In this document: positions 7,638 through 15,743 of the stretch, one piece after another | Numbering within the stretch: position 1 is the stretch's first letter | Layout of the letters: every line of letters starts with the position of its first letter | Source of the DNA: Streptomyces durocortorensis | Lineage (GTDB): Bacteria > Actinomycetota > Actinomycetes > Streptomycetales > Streptomycetaceae | Assembly: GCF_016901035.1 (NCBI RefSeq) | Contig: NZ_JAFEUF010000012.1 | Span: 1 to 38,411, forward strand | Direction of reading: 5' to 3' | Length of the DNA: 38,411 nt | Made by a program: the position numbers and the translations under genes | The notes under the pieces: generated by a model | Seen by the model: the letters and a program-made list of their open reading frames with translations, nothing else | Told to the model about the DNA's origin: nothing | Databases searched by the model: none

Positions 7638-8168
7638 TCACACGCGCAGACCGTCGAGGATGGCCGAAACCGTCTCCTCGGGTGTCTGGCCGGTCGTGTC
7701 CAGCCACCGACCGATCCGGGGCGTCCCGCTCCGCAGGTGCGCGTCGAACGCCTCGACCGTCCACTCCCCGTACCCCGTCTTTCCCCGCCCGGCCTCCCTC
7801 GCGCGCACGGCCCCGGGTGAAGGGGCGAGCACGATGACGTGGAGCGGGCGGGTGCGGATCCTGTCGACGTAGCGCGGCAGGTCGTCGCCGAGGACGATGT
7901 CCTGGACGACGGCCGTCCATCCGTCGTCCGCGTAGGCGTCGGCCACCTGTGCGGAGATCCGCTGGCGCAGGTCGAGCTGGCTCCGCGCCTCCTCCGCCTC
8001 GTCGGGGGTCATCTCGGCGCGGCCGGAGACGATCATGCGGCGGAAGACGTCGCCGCGCACATGGACCGCTCGCGGCAGGCTCTCCGCCAGGAGCTGGGCG
8101 ACGGTGGACTTGCCCGCCGCCATCACTCCGGTGATCAGTACGACACAGGGGCCGGGGTCTGCGCCCAT
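7638..8168 (-). CDS. P-loop AAA/kinase-like ATPase
   Basis: The 176-aa product carries a Walker A motif GVMAAGKST at residues 14-22, followed by HVRGDVFRRMIVSGR, where Asp and Arg occupy the usual acceptor-site positions of small P-loop kinases. A Walker B-like strand VVQDIVLGD and an Arg-rich lid region (AREAGRGKTGY) complete a nucleoside or sugar kinase-like domain, comparable to shikimate/gluconate kinases and chloramphenicol phosphotransferase-like proteins. The substrate is unknown. The ATG at 8168 has GGGAGGAG just upstream, and the gene lies 62 bp after the ABC-F gene on the same strand, so co-transcription is likely. Confidence 0.82.
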   Translation of the reverse strand: MGADPGPCVVLITGVMAAGKSTVAQLLAESLPRAVHVRGDVFRRMIVSGRAEMTPDEAEEARSQLDLRQRISAQVADAYADDGWTAVVQDIVLGDDLPRYVDRIRTRPLHVIVLAPSPGAVRAREAGRGKTGYGEWTVEAFDAHLRSGTPRIGRWLDTTGQTPEETVSAILDGLRV

Positions 8169-8230
8169 CCGGATCTCCTCCCTCACCTTCTTCTCCGATC
8201 GTGCGGCCGGGGTCACCTCGTCCGGTGCGG

Positions 8231-9907
8231 TCACGCCGTGCCCGCCGGGGTGGATTCCGGGTTTCCGAACAGTTCGCGGACCTCTTCGGCGTCGGTCTCC
8301 CGCAGCTCGTCGTCCAGCAGGATCCAGCGGGTGATGTCCACGGATTCCAGGAACGGCAGGTCGTGGCCGGCGATGAGCAGCGCGCCCTCGTAGGACTCCA
8401 GGGCGCTCGTCAGCTGCCGCACGCTGGCCAGGTCCAGGTTGTTCGTCGGCTCGTCCAGCAGGAGCAGTTGCGGAGCGGGGGCGGCGAGCATCGTCGCCGC
8501 GAGCGCGGCCCGGAACCGTTCGCCGCCCGAGAGGGTGCCCGCCGGCTGCTCGGCGCGGGCCCCCTTGAAGAGGAACCGGGCGAGCTGGGAGCGGATCTGG
8601 TTGTCGGTGGTACCCGGGGCGGTGCGGGCGACGTTGTCGGCGACGCTCAGGGCGTCGTCGAGGACGTCGAGGCGCTGCGGGAGGAACTTCAGCGGCACCG
8701 CCGCCGTGGCCTCTCCGGCGCTGGGCGCCAGCTCCCCGGTGAGCGTGCGCAGGAAGGTGGTCTTCCCGGCCCCGTTGCGGCCGACCAAGGCGATGCGTTC
8801 GGGCCCCTTCACCTGGAGGGCCCCCTCGCGCAGCCGCCCGTAGGGCAGGCTCAGATCCCGTACGGTCAGGACGGTGCGGCCTGCGGGCACCGCGGTGTGG
8901 GGCAGGCTCACCTTGATCTCGGCGTCCCGGCGGATGGCTTCGGCGGCTTCCTCCCTGCGCTCCCTGGCCTCGTCGAGGCGGTCCTCGTGCAACCCGCGCA
9001 GCCGGTCCCCGGACTCCTGGGCGGAACGCTTGCGCTCGCCGGCGACGATGCGCGGGGCCTTCCGCTGGGCGTTCAGCTTCTTGTCGTGACGCTGGCGGCG
9101 GGCCACTTTGATCCGGGTCTCCTCCAGTTCGCGCTGCTGCCGGCGTACGTCGGCGTCGGCGGCGCGCAGCATCCGCCCGGCGGCCTCCTGCTGGGTGGCG
9201 AGGGCTTCCTGGTACGCGGACCAGCCGCCCCCGTACCAGCTCACCGAGCCCGACCGCAGTTCGGCGATGCGGTCGACGCGCTCCAGCAGGTCCCGGTCGT
9301 GGCTGACGACGATCAGGATTCCGGTGCGCCAGGAGTCGACGGCGTCGTAGAGCCTCCGGCGGGCGAACAGGTCGAGGTTGTTGGTCGGCTCGTCGAGGAG
9401 GAGGACGTCCGGGCGTTCCAGGAGCAGTGCGGCCAGGCGCAGCAGGACGGTCTCCCCGCCGGACAACTCCCCCACGGTCCGGTCCAGTTCGACGGCCCCG
9501 AGCCCGAGGGTGCCGAGGGTGGCCAGGGCGCGTTCCTCGACGTCCCAGTCGTCGCCGACGGTCTCGAAGTGCTCCTCCCGTACGTCCCCGGATTCGATGG
9601 CGCGCAGGGCGGCCCGCCGCTCGGCGATGCCGAGGGCCGCGTCGACGCGGAGGCCGGTGTCCAGGGTGATGTTCTGGGGCAGGTAGGCGAGGTTTCCGCC
9701 GACGGTGACGGATCCCGACGCGGGGCGCAGGAGTCCGGCGAACAGGCGGAGCAGGGTCGACTTGCCGGCTCCGTTGGCCCCGGCCAGACCGGTGCGGCCC
9801 GGGGGGACCGTGAGGGAGAGCCCGTCGAAGAGGCTGGTGCCGTCGGGCCACTGGAAGGAGAGGTGGGAGACGGCCAGGGAGGCGCTGGGCGCGGTGGGAT
9901 GGCTCAT
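8231..9907 (-). CDS. ABC-F family ATP-binding cassette protein
   Basis: The 558-aa protein has two ABC domains and no membrane helices. Domain 1 has Walker A GANGAGKST (about 43-51), signature LSGGE (148-152) and Walker B LLLDEPTNNLD (169-179). Domain 2 has GRNGAGKTT (376-384), LSGGE (459-463) and LLLDEPTNNLD (481-491). The charged helical linker (about 240-335, rich in Arg/Glu/Gln) is the ABC-F hallmark that reaches into the ribosomal E and P sites. Family members are translation factors or ribosome-protection antibiotic-resistance proteins, and which applies here cannot be told from sequence alone. The SD is poor (GAGAACC), and a 312-bp upstream gap leaves room for leader-based control. Confidence 0.93.
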   Translation of the reverse strand: MSHPTAPSASLAVSHLSFQWPDGTSLFDGLSLTVPPGRTGLAGANGAGKSTLLRLFAGLLRPASGSVTVGGNLAYLPQNITLDTGLRVDAALGIAERRAALRAIESGDVREEHFETVGDDWDVEERALATLGTLGLGAVELDRTVGELSGGETVLLRLAALLLERPDVLLLDEPTNNLDLFARRRLYDAVDSWRTGILIVVSHDRDLLERVDRIAELRSGSVSWYGGGWSAYQEALATQQEAAGRMLRAADADVRRQQRELEETRIKVARRQRHDKKLNAQRKAPRIVAGERKRSAQESGDRLRGLHEDRLDEARERREEAAEAIRRDAEIKVSLPHTAVPAGRTVLTVRDLSLPYGRLREGALQVKGPERIALVGRNGAGKTTFLRTLTGELAPSAGEATAAVPLKFLPQRLDVLDDALSVADNVARTAPGTTDNQIRSQLARFLFKGARAEQPAGTLSGGERFRAALAATMLAAPAPQLLLLDEPTNNLDLASVRQLTSALESYEGALLIAGHDLPFLESVDITRWILLDDELRETDAEEVRELFGNPESTPAGTA

Positions 9908-10219
9908 GGTGGTTCTCGCAGTCGGAAGCGGTGGAGAGGGAAAGGGGCTTCGTATGCGAACAGCACGCGGCGACCCGGCCGGGGGCCGGAAAGTGGTGGG
10001 GAGAACAGTCCTGCGAGGCAGAGGGACGGCTCAGCACCGAGGTCGCATCCACGCGGAAGTCACGGGCGGCAGAGATGCCGACAGCGTCGTGACCGTGTAC
10101 GGGCCAGGCCGTACCGCGCGATGATCGCGGACCTCAGATGCGCAACGTCCACCTCTATCGGAGACAACAGGACTCGCTCAGCGTAGCCGAAGGGCTTGCG
10201 GGGCGTCGAGAGGATTGGT
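9908..10219. other. Intergenic region upstream of the ABC-F gene
   Basis: No gene is supported here. A small inverted repeat, GTACGG (10097-10102) and CCGTAC (10109-10114) around a 6-nt loop, lies in what would be the ABC-F leader. I see no strong -35/-10 pair and no convincing leader peptide. Confidence 0.35.
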
Positions 10220-11725
10220 TCACGGAGCGTTCTGCGGGGCCGGAGTCGGGGAAGCGGCGGACGTCGAGGGCTGCTGGTCCTCCGCTGTGCACTCGGGGCC
10301 GCGCCGACCGGGCAGTCGGACGCCGGGCGGCACGACGGGGGCGCGGCGGATCGCGAGCGTACCGAGGACGACGGCGAGACCGGCGAGAGCGAATCCGTAG
10401 GGCGGGGTGGCGCCCATGGGGTGGGTCTCGTACACGAGGGCCGCCGAGAGCACGGTCAGGACGGCGGAGAAGCGGCCGTACTGCTCGGTCGCGGCGACGA
10501 CGGCCATGCCCCACAGCAGGTACCAGGGCTGGACCATCGGCGAGAGGGCCACCAGCACGAGCAGCGAGAGACCCAGGGCATGGGCGGGCGTCATGCTGCC
10601 CCGCATCGCACGGCGGGCCAGCACGACGATCAGGCCGAGCGCGACCGCCAGGCCCAGCGTCTGGACGGCGGACTTCACCGGCTCCGCGTCGACGTCCAGC
10701 AGCAGGTGGGCCAGCTCGCCGAGGCCGAGGCCGAGGTCGCTGGTGACGGAGAGCGCGGTATGGATGTTCGCGGCGACGCCCTGGGTGTGGAGCCAGCCGA
10801 ATCCGGTGCCGCTGATCAGGGTGGCCCCGCCGGCGACCGCGCAGGCGATCAGGCCGGGCGCGAACAGGCCCTTGGCCCAGCGGCGCCACTGGGGGCCCGT
10901 CGCGGAGGCGTGCACGAGGACCCCGATGAACAGGAGCGACACGGCCGCCGGTGACTTCACCATGATGGCGAGGCCGACGAGGGCGCTGCCCGCGACCCAC
11001 TGTCCGCGCAGGGCGAGCACGAAACCGGCGAGCATCAGACCGATCATCAGCCCGTCGTTGTGCACGCCGCCGACCACATGGATCAGCAGCAGCGGGTTGA
11101 GGGCGCCCAGCCACAGGGCGCGGCTCTCGCTGTGGCCGTGTTCGCGCGCCAGGCGGCGCAGCGCCCAGACGATCAGGACGAGCGAGAGGAGCGCGACGAG
11201 CCGCATCGCCAGGACGGCGGGGACGATCGTGCCGCCGGTGGTCCAGGCGACGGCGGCGGAGATCAGGAGGAAGAGCGGTCCGTAGGGGGCCGGGGTGTCG
11301 CGCCAGTGGTTGCCGACGCTCGCGGCGGCGTCGCCGCCGATTCCGCCGGGGTCCAGCGCTGAGGGGCCGACGGTGTAGACGTCGTGCCCTTCGACGACCA
11401 TCGAGCCCTGGGCGATGTAGCTGTAGACATCGGCGCTGTAGAGCGGGGGCGCGAGCAGGAAGGGGGCTGTCCACCAGGCGAGGGTGACGAGGGTGTCGCG
11501 GACGGTGGAGGCGGTCCTGCCGTACTGCCACCAGGCCACGACGAGCACGGTCAGTCCGACGTAGGCGACGGCGGCGGCCACGGCCTTCGTGGCGGACCCG
11601 TGGTCGGTCCACAGGCCCCAGGGGTCGTGGACCGGCAGCTTTCCGGCGAACCAGCCGCCGACGACGATCGCCAGGGATCCCACCGCACCCAGCCGTCGGT
11701 ACCCGACCGCGCTCAAAGCCCACAT
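10220..11725 (-). CDS. mptB: MptB-like polyprenol-phosphomannose-dependent mannosyltransferase
   Basis: The 501-aa polytopic protein of the GT-C type has many hydrophobic helices. The first extracytoplasmic loop region carries PPLYSADVYSYIAQGSMVVEG, with the acidic pair typical of GT-C catalytic loops, then GNHWRDTPAPYGPLFLLIS and a later HVVGGVHNDGLMIGL segment. This is the pattern of MptB, an alpha-1,6-mannosyltransferase that extends lipomannan cores in mycobacteria and corynebacteria. In Streptomyces the acceptor is uncertain, so substrate specificity is inference. The C-terminal 45 residues are Pro/Ser-rich and disordered. No SD is seen; TAGGTT 8 nt before the ATG suggests a leaderless start. 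Confidence 0.85.
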   Translation of the reverse strand: MWALSAVGYRRLGAVGSLAIVVGGWFAGKLPVHDPWGLWTDHGSATKAVAAAVAYVGLTVLVVAWWQYGRTASTVRDTLVTLAWWTAPFLLAPPLYSADVYSYIAQGSMVVEGHDVYTVGPSALDPGGIGGDAAASVGNHWRDTPAPYGPLFLLISAAVAWTTGGTIVPAVLAMRLVALLSLVLIVWALRRLAREHGHSESRALWLGALNPLLLIHVVGGVHNDGLMIGLMLAGFVLALRGQWVAGSALVGLAIMVKSPAAVSLLFIGVLVHASATGPQWRRWAKGLFAPGLIACAVAGGATLISGTGFGWLHTQGVAANIHTALSVTSDLGLGLGELAHLLLDVDAEPVKSAVQTLGLAVALGLIVVLARRAMRGSMTPAHALGLSLLVLVALSPMVQPWYLLWGMAVVAATEQYGRFSAVLTVLSAALVYETHPMGATPPYGFALAGLAVVLGTLAIRRAPVVPPGVRLPGRRGPECTAEDQQPSTSAASPTPAPQNAP

Positions 11726-11797
11726 GACCGGTCAACCTATCGGACGGCCCGGCCCGGCCCCCAGCCGCTCCCCCGGCTTGCCGGGCGCCCGTGGCGT

Positions 11798-12214
11798 TCA
11801 GCCGGAGAGCGAGTGCGCGAGGGCGGCGAGGCCGTCGGCGTAGATGCCGTGGAAGAGAGCGGCGGCCTCGTCGTCACCGATCCCGTCCGGGGTGAAGGTG
11901 CCGGACCACTCGACGCGCGACCGGTCGGGGGTCGCGCCCTCGTGCACGGTGATGGTGGACAGGTAGCCGGTGACCGGGAACGGGGCCCGGAGGATGGAGT
12001 AGCTGTAGCTGCGCGAGGCGTTGTCGAAGGCTTCGAGGCGTTCGACGATGACGCCTCCCTCCTCGTTGACGAGGGTGCGGACGCGGCCGCCCTCGCCGGC
12101 TTCGCTGGTCGGGATGTACGGGAGCCAGTCGGGCAGGGAGTCGAAGCCGCCGATGAGCTGCCAGACGCGGTCGGCGGGTACGGGGAGTTCGGTGGAGGCG
12201 GTGGTGCCGGCCAT
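11798..12214 (-). CDS. SRPBCC (START-like) family protein
   Basis: The 138-aa protein has the polyketide cyclase/dehydrase-like SRPBCC outline. It starts STELPVPADRVWQLIGGFDSLPDWLP, has central strands (EERL-type IVERLEAFDNASRSYSYSIL, GYLSTITVHEG) and a closing helix GIYADGLAALAHSLS. The fold makes a hydrophobic ligand cavity, but the ligand is unknown. AAGGAAG before the ATG is a good ribosome-binding site. It begins 36 bp after the aldo/keto reductase stop on the same strand, so both are probably one operon under the divergent LysR regulator. Confidence 0.88.
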   Translation of the reverse strand: MAGTTASTELPVPADRVWQLIGGFDSLPDWLPYIPTSEAGEGGRVRTLVNEEGGVIVERLEAFDNASRSYSYSILRAPFPVTGYLSTITVHEGATPDRSRVEWSGTFTPDGIGDDEAAALFHGIYADGLAALAHSLSG

Positions 12215-12250
12215 GGGGATGACTTCCTTGACGTGGTCGGTGCGGGTGGT

Positions 12251-13261
12251 TCAGGCGGTGGGGACGGGGGCGTCGGCGGAGATGAGCTCCTCCTCGCGCA
12301 GGGCCGCCCAGAAGGCCGCGGGGATCTTCTCGTCGAGGGCGGCGAGGTCCTCGGCGACGCGGCTGGGGCGGGTGGCGCCGGGGATCGCCGCCGCGATGGC
12401 CGGGTGGGCCAGGGCGAACTGGAGGGCGGCGGCCTTGATGCCGATGCCGTGCTGCTCGGCGAGGACCTTGAGGCGCTCGACCTTGGCGACGATGTCCGCG
12501 GGGGCCTTCCGGTACTCGAAATGCGCGCCGCCCGCGAGGACGCCGGAGCTGTACGGTCCGCCGACGACGAGATCGACGTCGTGCTCGGCCGCCGCCGGGA
12601 GGAGCCGCTGGAGGGCGCGGTCGTGGTCGAGGAGGGTGTAGCGCCCGGCGAGGAGGAACGCGTCGGGGCGTGGTTCGTCGAGGTCGAGGGTGAGTTCGAG
12701 CGGCTCGACCTTGTTGACGCCGAGGCCCCAGGCCTTGATGACGCCTTCCTCGCGCAGCCGGGTCAGCACCCGGAAGGCGCCGGTGCGGGCGCTCTCGTAG
12801 GCCGCGAGCCACTCGTCGCCGTAGAAGTCCTGGGCGACGTCGTGGACCCAGACGATGTCCAGTCGGTCGGTGCGCAGCCGCTTGAGGCTGTCCTCGATGG
12901 AGCGCAGGGTGGCGTCGGCGCTGTAGTCGTTGACCATCTTGTTGGGGCGGCCGTGCTCGAAGAGCCCGCCCTTCTCGCCGAGGTCGCGGGCGGCGGGGTC
13001 CTCGGTCTCGTCCAGGACGACCCGGCCGACCTTGCTGGAGAGGACGTAGGCGTCGCGCGGCTGCTGGGCGAGGACGTCGCCGAGGCGGATCTCGGAGAGC
13101 CCGGCGCCGTAGAAGGGGGCGGTGTCGAAGTAGCGGATGCCCTGGTCCCAGGCGGCCTGCACGGTGGCGGCGGCCTCGTCGTCGGGGATCGCCCGGAACA
13201 TGTTGCCGAGCGGTGCGGTGCCGAAGCCGAGGCGGCCGGGGAGGAGGCGGGTGATGCTCAC
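12251..13261 (-). CDS. Aldo/keto reductase
   Basis: The 336-aa protein shows a TIM-barrel AKR sequence. GFGTAPLGNMF comes near the N-terminus, then GIRYFDTAPFYGAGLSEIRLG holding the catalytic Asp and Tyr, a YVLSSKVGR segment with the catalytic Lys, and LDIVWVHDV with the catalytic His. A C-terminal AIPGATRPSRVAEDL supplies the NADP phosphate-binding region. It resembles the D-threo-aldose 1-dehydrogenase/L-fucose dehydrogenase branch, but the substrate is not certain. The GTG at 13261 is used, with AAGGA just upstream; an upstream in-frame ATG would start inside the regulatory gap. It is probably co-transcribed with the SRPBCC gene. Confidence 0.9.
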   Translation of the reverse strand: MSITRLLPGRLGFGTAPLGNMFRAIPDDEAAATVQAAWDQGIRYFDTAPFYGAGLSEIRLGDVLAQQPRDAYVLSSKVGRVVLDETEDPAARDLGEKGGLFEHGRPNKMVNDYSADATLRSIEDSLKRLRTDRLDIVWVHDVAQDFYGDEWLAAYESARTGAFRVLTRLREEGVIKAWGLGVNKVEPLELTLDLDEPRPDAFLLAGRYTLLDHDRALQRLLPAAAEHDVDLVVGGPYSSGVLAGGAHFEYRKAPADIVAKVERLKVLAEQHGIGIKAAALQFALAHPAIAAAIPGATRPSRVAEDLAALDEKIPAAFWAALREEELISADAPVPTA

Positions 13262-13310
13262 GTGTGTCCTTGAGGGTGGGGAACGAGCCGATCCTTGGTG
13301 CGGCTTTGGT

Positions 13311-13324
13311 CCGGATATATCCGG
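13311..13324. promoter_or_regulatory. 14-bp perfect palindrome in the AKR/LysR divergent gap
   Basis: CCGGATATATCCGG is a perfect 14-bp palindrome centred about 57 bp before the AKR start. Its AT core stands out in this G+C-rich gap, making it a candidate operator for the divergent LysR protein or another dimeric regulator. Confidence 0.45.
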
Positions 13325-13373
13325 TTGCGCACGCTCTGTCGGCCTTACGCATTCGAGGTTAGGATCGAGCATT

Positions 13374-13411
13374 GAGACTGTCCAAGACTTGTCTGGGCTG
13401 ACTTGAGTCTC
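13374..13411. promoter_or_regulatory. Interrupted dyad next to the LysR gene
   Basis: GAGACT (13374-13379) and AGTCTC (13406-13411) are inverted repeats, with a shorter AGAC/GTCT pair between them, 24-60 bp before the LysR start. Dyads of this kind are common at LysR autoregulatory sites. The match is short. Confidence 0.3.
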
Positions 13412-13434
13412 CGAAGGTCTTACGAGGACGTGAC

Positions 13435-14358
13435 ATGCTCGATCTCCGCCAACTCCGCTATTTCGTCGCCGTCGCCGAGACGGAACACGTCGGCCGCGCC
13501 GCCGAACAGCTCCACATCTCCCAGTCGCCGCTCAGTCGGCAGATCGCCCAGTTGGAGAAGGAGCTGGGCCTGGTCCTGTTCGAGCGGGACCGGCAGCGCA
13601 TCCGCCTGACCTCGGACGGCCGCGTCTTCCTCGCCGAGGCGCAGGCCCTGCTGACCCACGCCGGCCGGCTGGAGAACCTGGGGCGCCGGCTCGGGCGGGG
13701 CGAGGAGGGCGGGCTCTGCGTCGGCTACGTACCGGACGCCATGCACACCGGGCTGCTGCCCGCCGCCCTGCGTACGCTGCGTCTGGAGCGTCCCGGGATC
13801 CATGTGGCGCTGTACGGGCAGCAGAGCGCCGAGCAGTTCGAGGGGCTGCGGCAGCGCAGCCTGGACATCGCTCTGGTCCAGGAGCCGCCGGCCGAGGACG
13901 ACCCGGATCTGCGCTCGGCGCTGCTGCTGGAGGATCCGCTGCAGCTCGTGCTGCCGGGCGGCCATCCGCTGGCGGACAAGCCGGATCTCGTGCCGGCCGA
14001 TCTGGACGGGCAGCCGTGGATCGCGGTGGAGAGCAGCCGCGACCCGGCGTGGCGCGACGCGTTCGTCGCCTCGTGCGTGGCGGCCGGTTTCACCCCGGAC
14101 ATCACGCTGGACGCCGCCGAGCCTCTCACCGCGCTGGGGCTCGTCGCCTCGGGGTTCGGTCTGGCACTGGTGCAACGCAGCATGGTGCGCGGCACGGCGC
14201 CCGGCGTGGCCGTGCGGGAACTGCCCTGGCACAGCGGGTCCGCCCGGCTGTGGGCGGCGTGGCACCGGGTCGATCTGCGGCCCGTGGTGGGGGCCTTCCG
14301 TGCCACGGTGCTGGGGACCGCGCCCGGTGAACCGGCCGGCGGGGGCATCGGGGCCTGA
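13435..14358 (+). CDS. LysR family transcriptional regulator
   Basis: The 307-aa protein has the standard LTTR layout. The N-terminal winged HTH (residues 1-60) reads MLDLRQLRYFVAVAETEHVG, AAEQLHISQSPLSRQIAQLE and ELGLVLFERD. A long linker helix follows, then two periplasmic-binding-like subdomains (about 92-295) that bind the effector. Length is normal. It is transcribed divergently from the aldo/keto reductase-SRPBCC operon across 173 bp that contain a perfect palindrome and a dyad, so it probably controls that operon and itself. The last ten codons and the stop lie within a degenerate 28-bp tandem repeat, giving an unusual Gly/Pro-rich C-terminal tail. Confidence 0.93.
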   Translation: MLDLRQLRYFVAVAETEHVGRAAEQLHISQSPLSRQIAQLEKELGLVLFERDRQRIRLTSDGRVFLAEAQALLTHAGRLENLGRRLGRGEEGGLCVGYVPDAMHTGLLPAALRTLRLERPGIHVALYGQQSAEQFEGLRQRSLDIALVQEPPAEDDPDLRSALLLEDPLQLVLPGGHPLADKPDLVPADLDGQPWIAVESSRDPAWRDAFVASCVAAGFTPDITLDAAEPLTALGLVASGFGLALVQRSMVRGTAPGVAVRELPWHSGSARLWAAWHRVDLRPVVGAFRATVLGTAPGEPAGGGIGA

Positions 14359-14469
14359 ACCGGTCGGCGGGAGCACCCGGGCGAAAACCAGTCGGCGGCG
14401 GGAGCCTTGGAGCGTAAACCGGTTGGCCGGGCATCGGGGCGTAAACCGGTTGGCCGGGGCATCGGGGCG
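14328..14469 (+). repeat. Degenerate 28-bp tandem repeat, five copies
   Basis: Five head-to-tail copies start at 14328, 14356, 14384, 14415 and 14442, with lengths 28, 28, 31, 27 and 28. The core is AACCGGTTGGCCGGGGCATC. Copies 4 and 5 are nearly identical; copies 2 and 3 have diverged. Copy 1 and the start of copy 2 are coding (LysR C-terminus and stop), and the array ends 23 bp before tRNA-Trp. There are no spacers, so it is not a CRISPR. Confidence 0.85.
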
Positions 14470-14492
14470 TGCCAGGCTTCACCCTGCAACCA

Positions 14493-14568
14493 AGGGGCGT
14501 AGCTCAGCGGCCAGAGCGGCGGTCTCCAAAACCGTATGTCGCAGGTTCGATTCCTGCCGCCCCTGCCA
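14493..14568 (+). tRNA. tRNA-Trp (anticodon CCA)
   Basis: The sequence folds into a full cloverleaf. Acceptor AGGGGCG (14493-14499) pairs with CGCCCCT (14558-14564). The D stem is GCTC/GAGC. The anticodon stem GCGGT/ACCGT has one G-U pair and a CTCCAAA loop with anticodon CCA at 14526-14528. T stem GCAGG/CCTGC encloses TTCGATT. Discriminator G is followed by an encoded CCA (14566-14568). No integrase gene or attachment duplication is seen next to it. Confidence 0.96.
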
Positions 14569-14585
14569 TCACCGTCCGGCCTCCG

Positions 14586-14855
14586 TCATCGCACGTCGCC
14601 ACGCCAGTCCCACTGGTGGCTGTCCGGCGACCGCGGCCCGTACTCGGCGCGTCCGCCGGGCCCGTAGGCGCCGATCTCGGTGACCAGCCCGACACCGTCG
14701 CGCAGGTCCGCGTCGCCCCAGCCGGTGACGTCGAGGAGCAGCCCGTCGAGCGGGCCGGCGACCAGCTCGCGGTAGTCGTGACCCGGCCTCGGTCCCGGGC
14801 GGGGGTCGTCGTGGTCGGTGCCGTACACCCGTCGCTGCCTCATCAGCTCGTCCAT
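14586..14855 (-). CDS. Small conserved hypothetical protein (89 aa)
   Basis: The 89-aa protein begins MDELMRQRRVYGTDHDDPRP, continues with YRELVAGPLDGLLLDVTGWG and ends in a hydrophilic Gly/Arg/Asp-rich tail with aromatic residues (HQWDWRGDVR). There is no membrane segment and no motif that identifies an activity. I chose the ATG at 14855 because the downstream sequence reads as typical coding sequence; a strong SD is not visible. It lies between tRNA-Trp and the divergent DinB gene. I do not recognise the family. Confidence 0.6.
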   Translation of the reverse strand: MDELMRQRRVYGTDHDDPRPGPRPGHDYRELVAGPLDGLLLDVTGWGDADLRDGVGLVTEIGAYGPGGRAEYGPRSPDSHQWDWRGDVR

Positions 14856-15011
14856 GCGGGCAGCATCCCACCGAGCACTGACAACGGCTCGGTACGAGGG
14901 TCCATCCGGCCACCGACCGGTGCCGGTCCGTCCGGGCCCGCGGCCGGCGGCCGGCGGCTGGCAGCCGGAAATCGGCGCGCGCCCGCCCTTCGGCTGTGGC
15001 ACGCTCCACCG

Positions 15012-15632
15012 ATGACCCTCCCACCGCGCCTGATCCCGCTGCTGGAACAGTTCGACTTCGCGTGCGAGCGGCTGCTCGCCCGCCTGGCCGGTCCCGTCAT
15101 GGACAGCGGCAACGGCGTCGACATCGGCGTCTCCCCGCTCGGCGACGACGAGTACCTCTGGGAGCCCGTGCCCGACTGCTGGTCCGTACGCCGTCGCGGT
15201 GACGAACCCGGGGCCCGGGCGACAGCCCTGGCGGGGGCCGGGGACTGGGGGCGGGACTCGGCGGACTCCCCGCATCCGTTCCCCCCGCCGTTCACCACCC
15301 TCGCGTGGCGTCTGAGCCATCTCGCCGAGATGCTCACCCTCCGTGCCGACCACACCCACGGCAGCAGGTCGCTCACCCGCGACGGCTATCGCACGCCGGG
15401 GGACGCCGCCGGGGCGGTGGCCGCCTTCGAGACCGCGTCCGCCGCCTGGCGGGAGGCCCTGCTCACCGCCGACGACACGGCCCTGGACACCGTCGGGTAC
15501 AGCACCTACCCGAACGGCAGCGACGCCGAGGACCCCTTCGTCGACATCGTCTGGTGGGTCAACCAGGAGGTGCTGCACCACGGCGCCGAGATCGCCCTGC
15601 TCCGCGATCTGTACCGCGCCCGACCGTCCTGA
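15012..15632 (+). CDS. DinB superfamily protein
   Basis: The 206-aa protein is mainly helical. TLAWRLSHLAEMLTLRADHT and VWWVNQEVLHHGAEIALLRD place His residues where the DinB/YfiT four-helix bundle holds its metal triad (helix 2 His and the C-terminal HHxxE-like segment). Family members include thiol-dependent S-transferases (mycothiol or bacillithiol). A mycothiol-related role would fit an actinobacterium but is inference. The start at 15012 has no SD; a GGCACGCT-like -10 ends 6 nt before the ATG, suggesting a leaderless mRNA. A terminator-like hairpin follows the stop. Confidence 0.82.
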   Translation: MTLPPRLIPLLEQFDFACERLLARLAGPVMDSGNGVDIGVSPLGDDEYLWEPVPDCWSVRRRGDEPGARATALAGAGDWGRDSADSPHPFPPPFTTLAWRLSHLAEMLTLRADHTHGSRSLTRDGYRTPGDAAGAVAAFETASAAWREALLTADDTALDTVGYSTYPNGSDAEDPFVDIVWWVNQEVLHHGAEIALLRDLYRARPS

Positions 15633-15639
15633 GGAATGC

Positions 15640-15654
15640 CCCCGGCTGCCGGGG
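15640..15654 (+). terminator. Short hairpin after the DinB gene
   Basis: CCCCGG (15640-15645) and CCGGGG (15649-15654) form a 6-bp all-GC stem with a 3-nt loop, 8 nt after the stop codon, without a T tract. Confidence 0.4.
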
Positions 15655-15743
15655 CGCCCGCCGGGGTCGCCGCAGTCACCGCAGTCGCCGCCCGGGGGTG
15701 TCCGCCATATGATTCAGGGACTTAACGCACCGCGGAGCGGCAC

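Noticed and set aside
8201..10186. A 661-codon plus-strand frame opposite the ABC-F gene
   Set aside because: The minus strand encodes a complete ABC-F protein with all motifs; the plus frame has none and is a third-position shadow.
11384..13273. A 629-codon plus-strand frame opposite the glycosyltransferase, SRPBCC and reductase genes
   Set aside because: It spans three real minus-strand genes, has no start signal and is Gly/Val/Asp/Glu-biased as antisense frames are.
14328..14469. CRISPR array
   Set aside because: The units are contiguous with no unique spacers, vary in length and no cas genes are present.
14493..14568. tRNA-Trp as the attachment site of an integrated element
   Set aside because: No integrase, excisionase or repeated tRNA 3' end is found near it.
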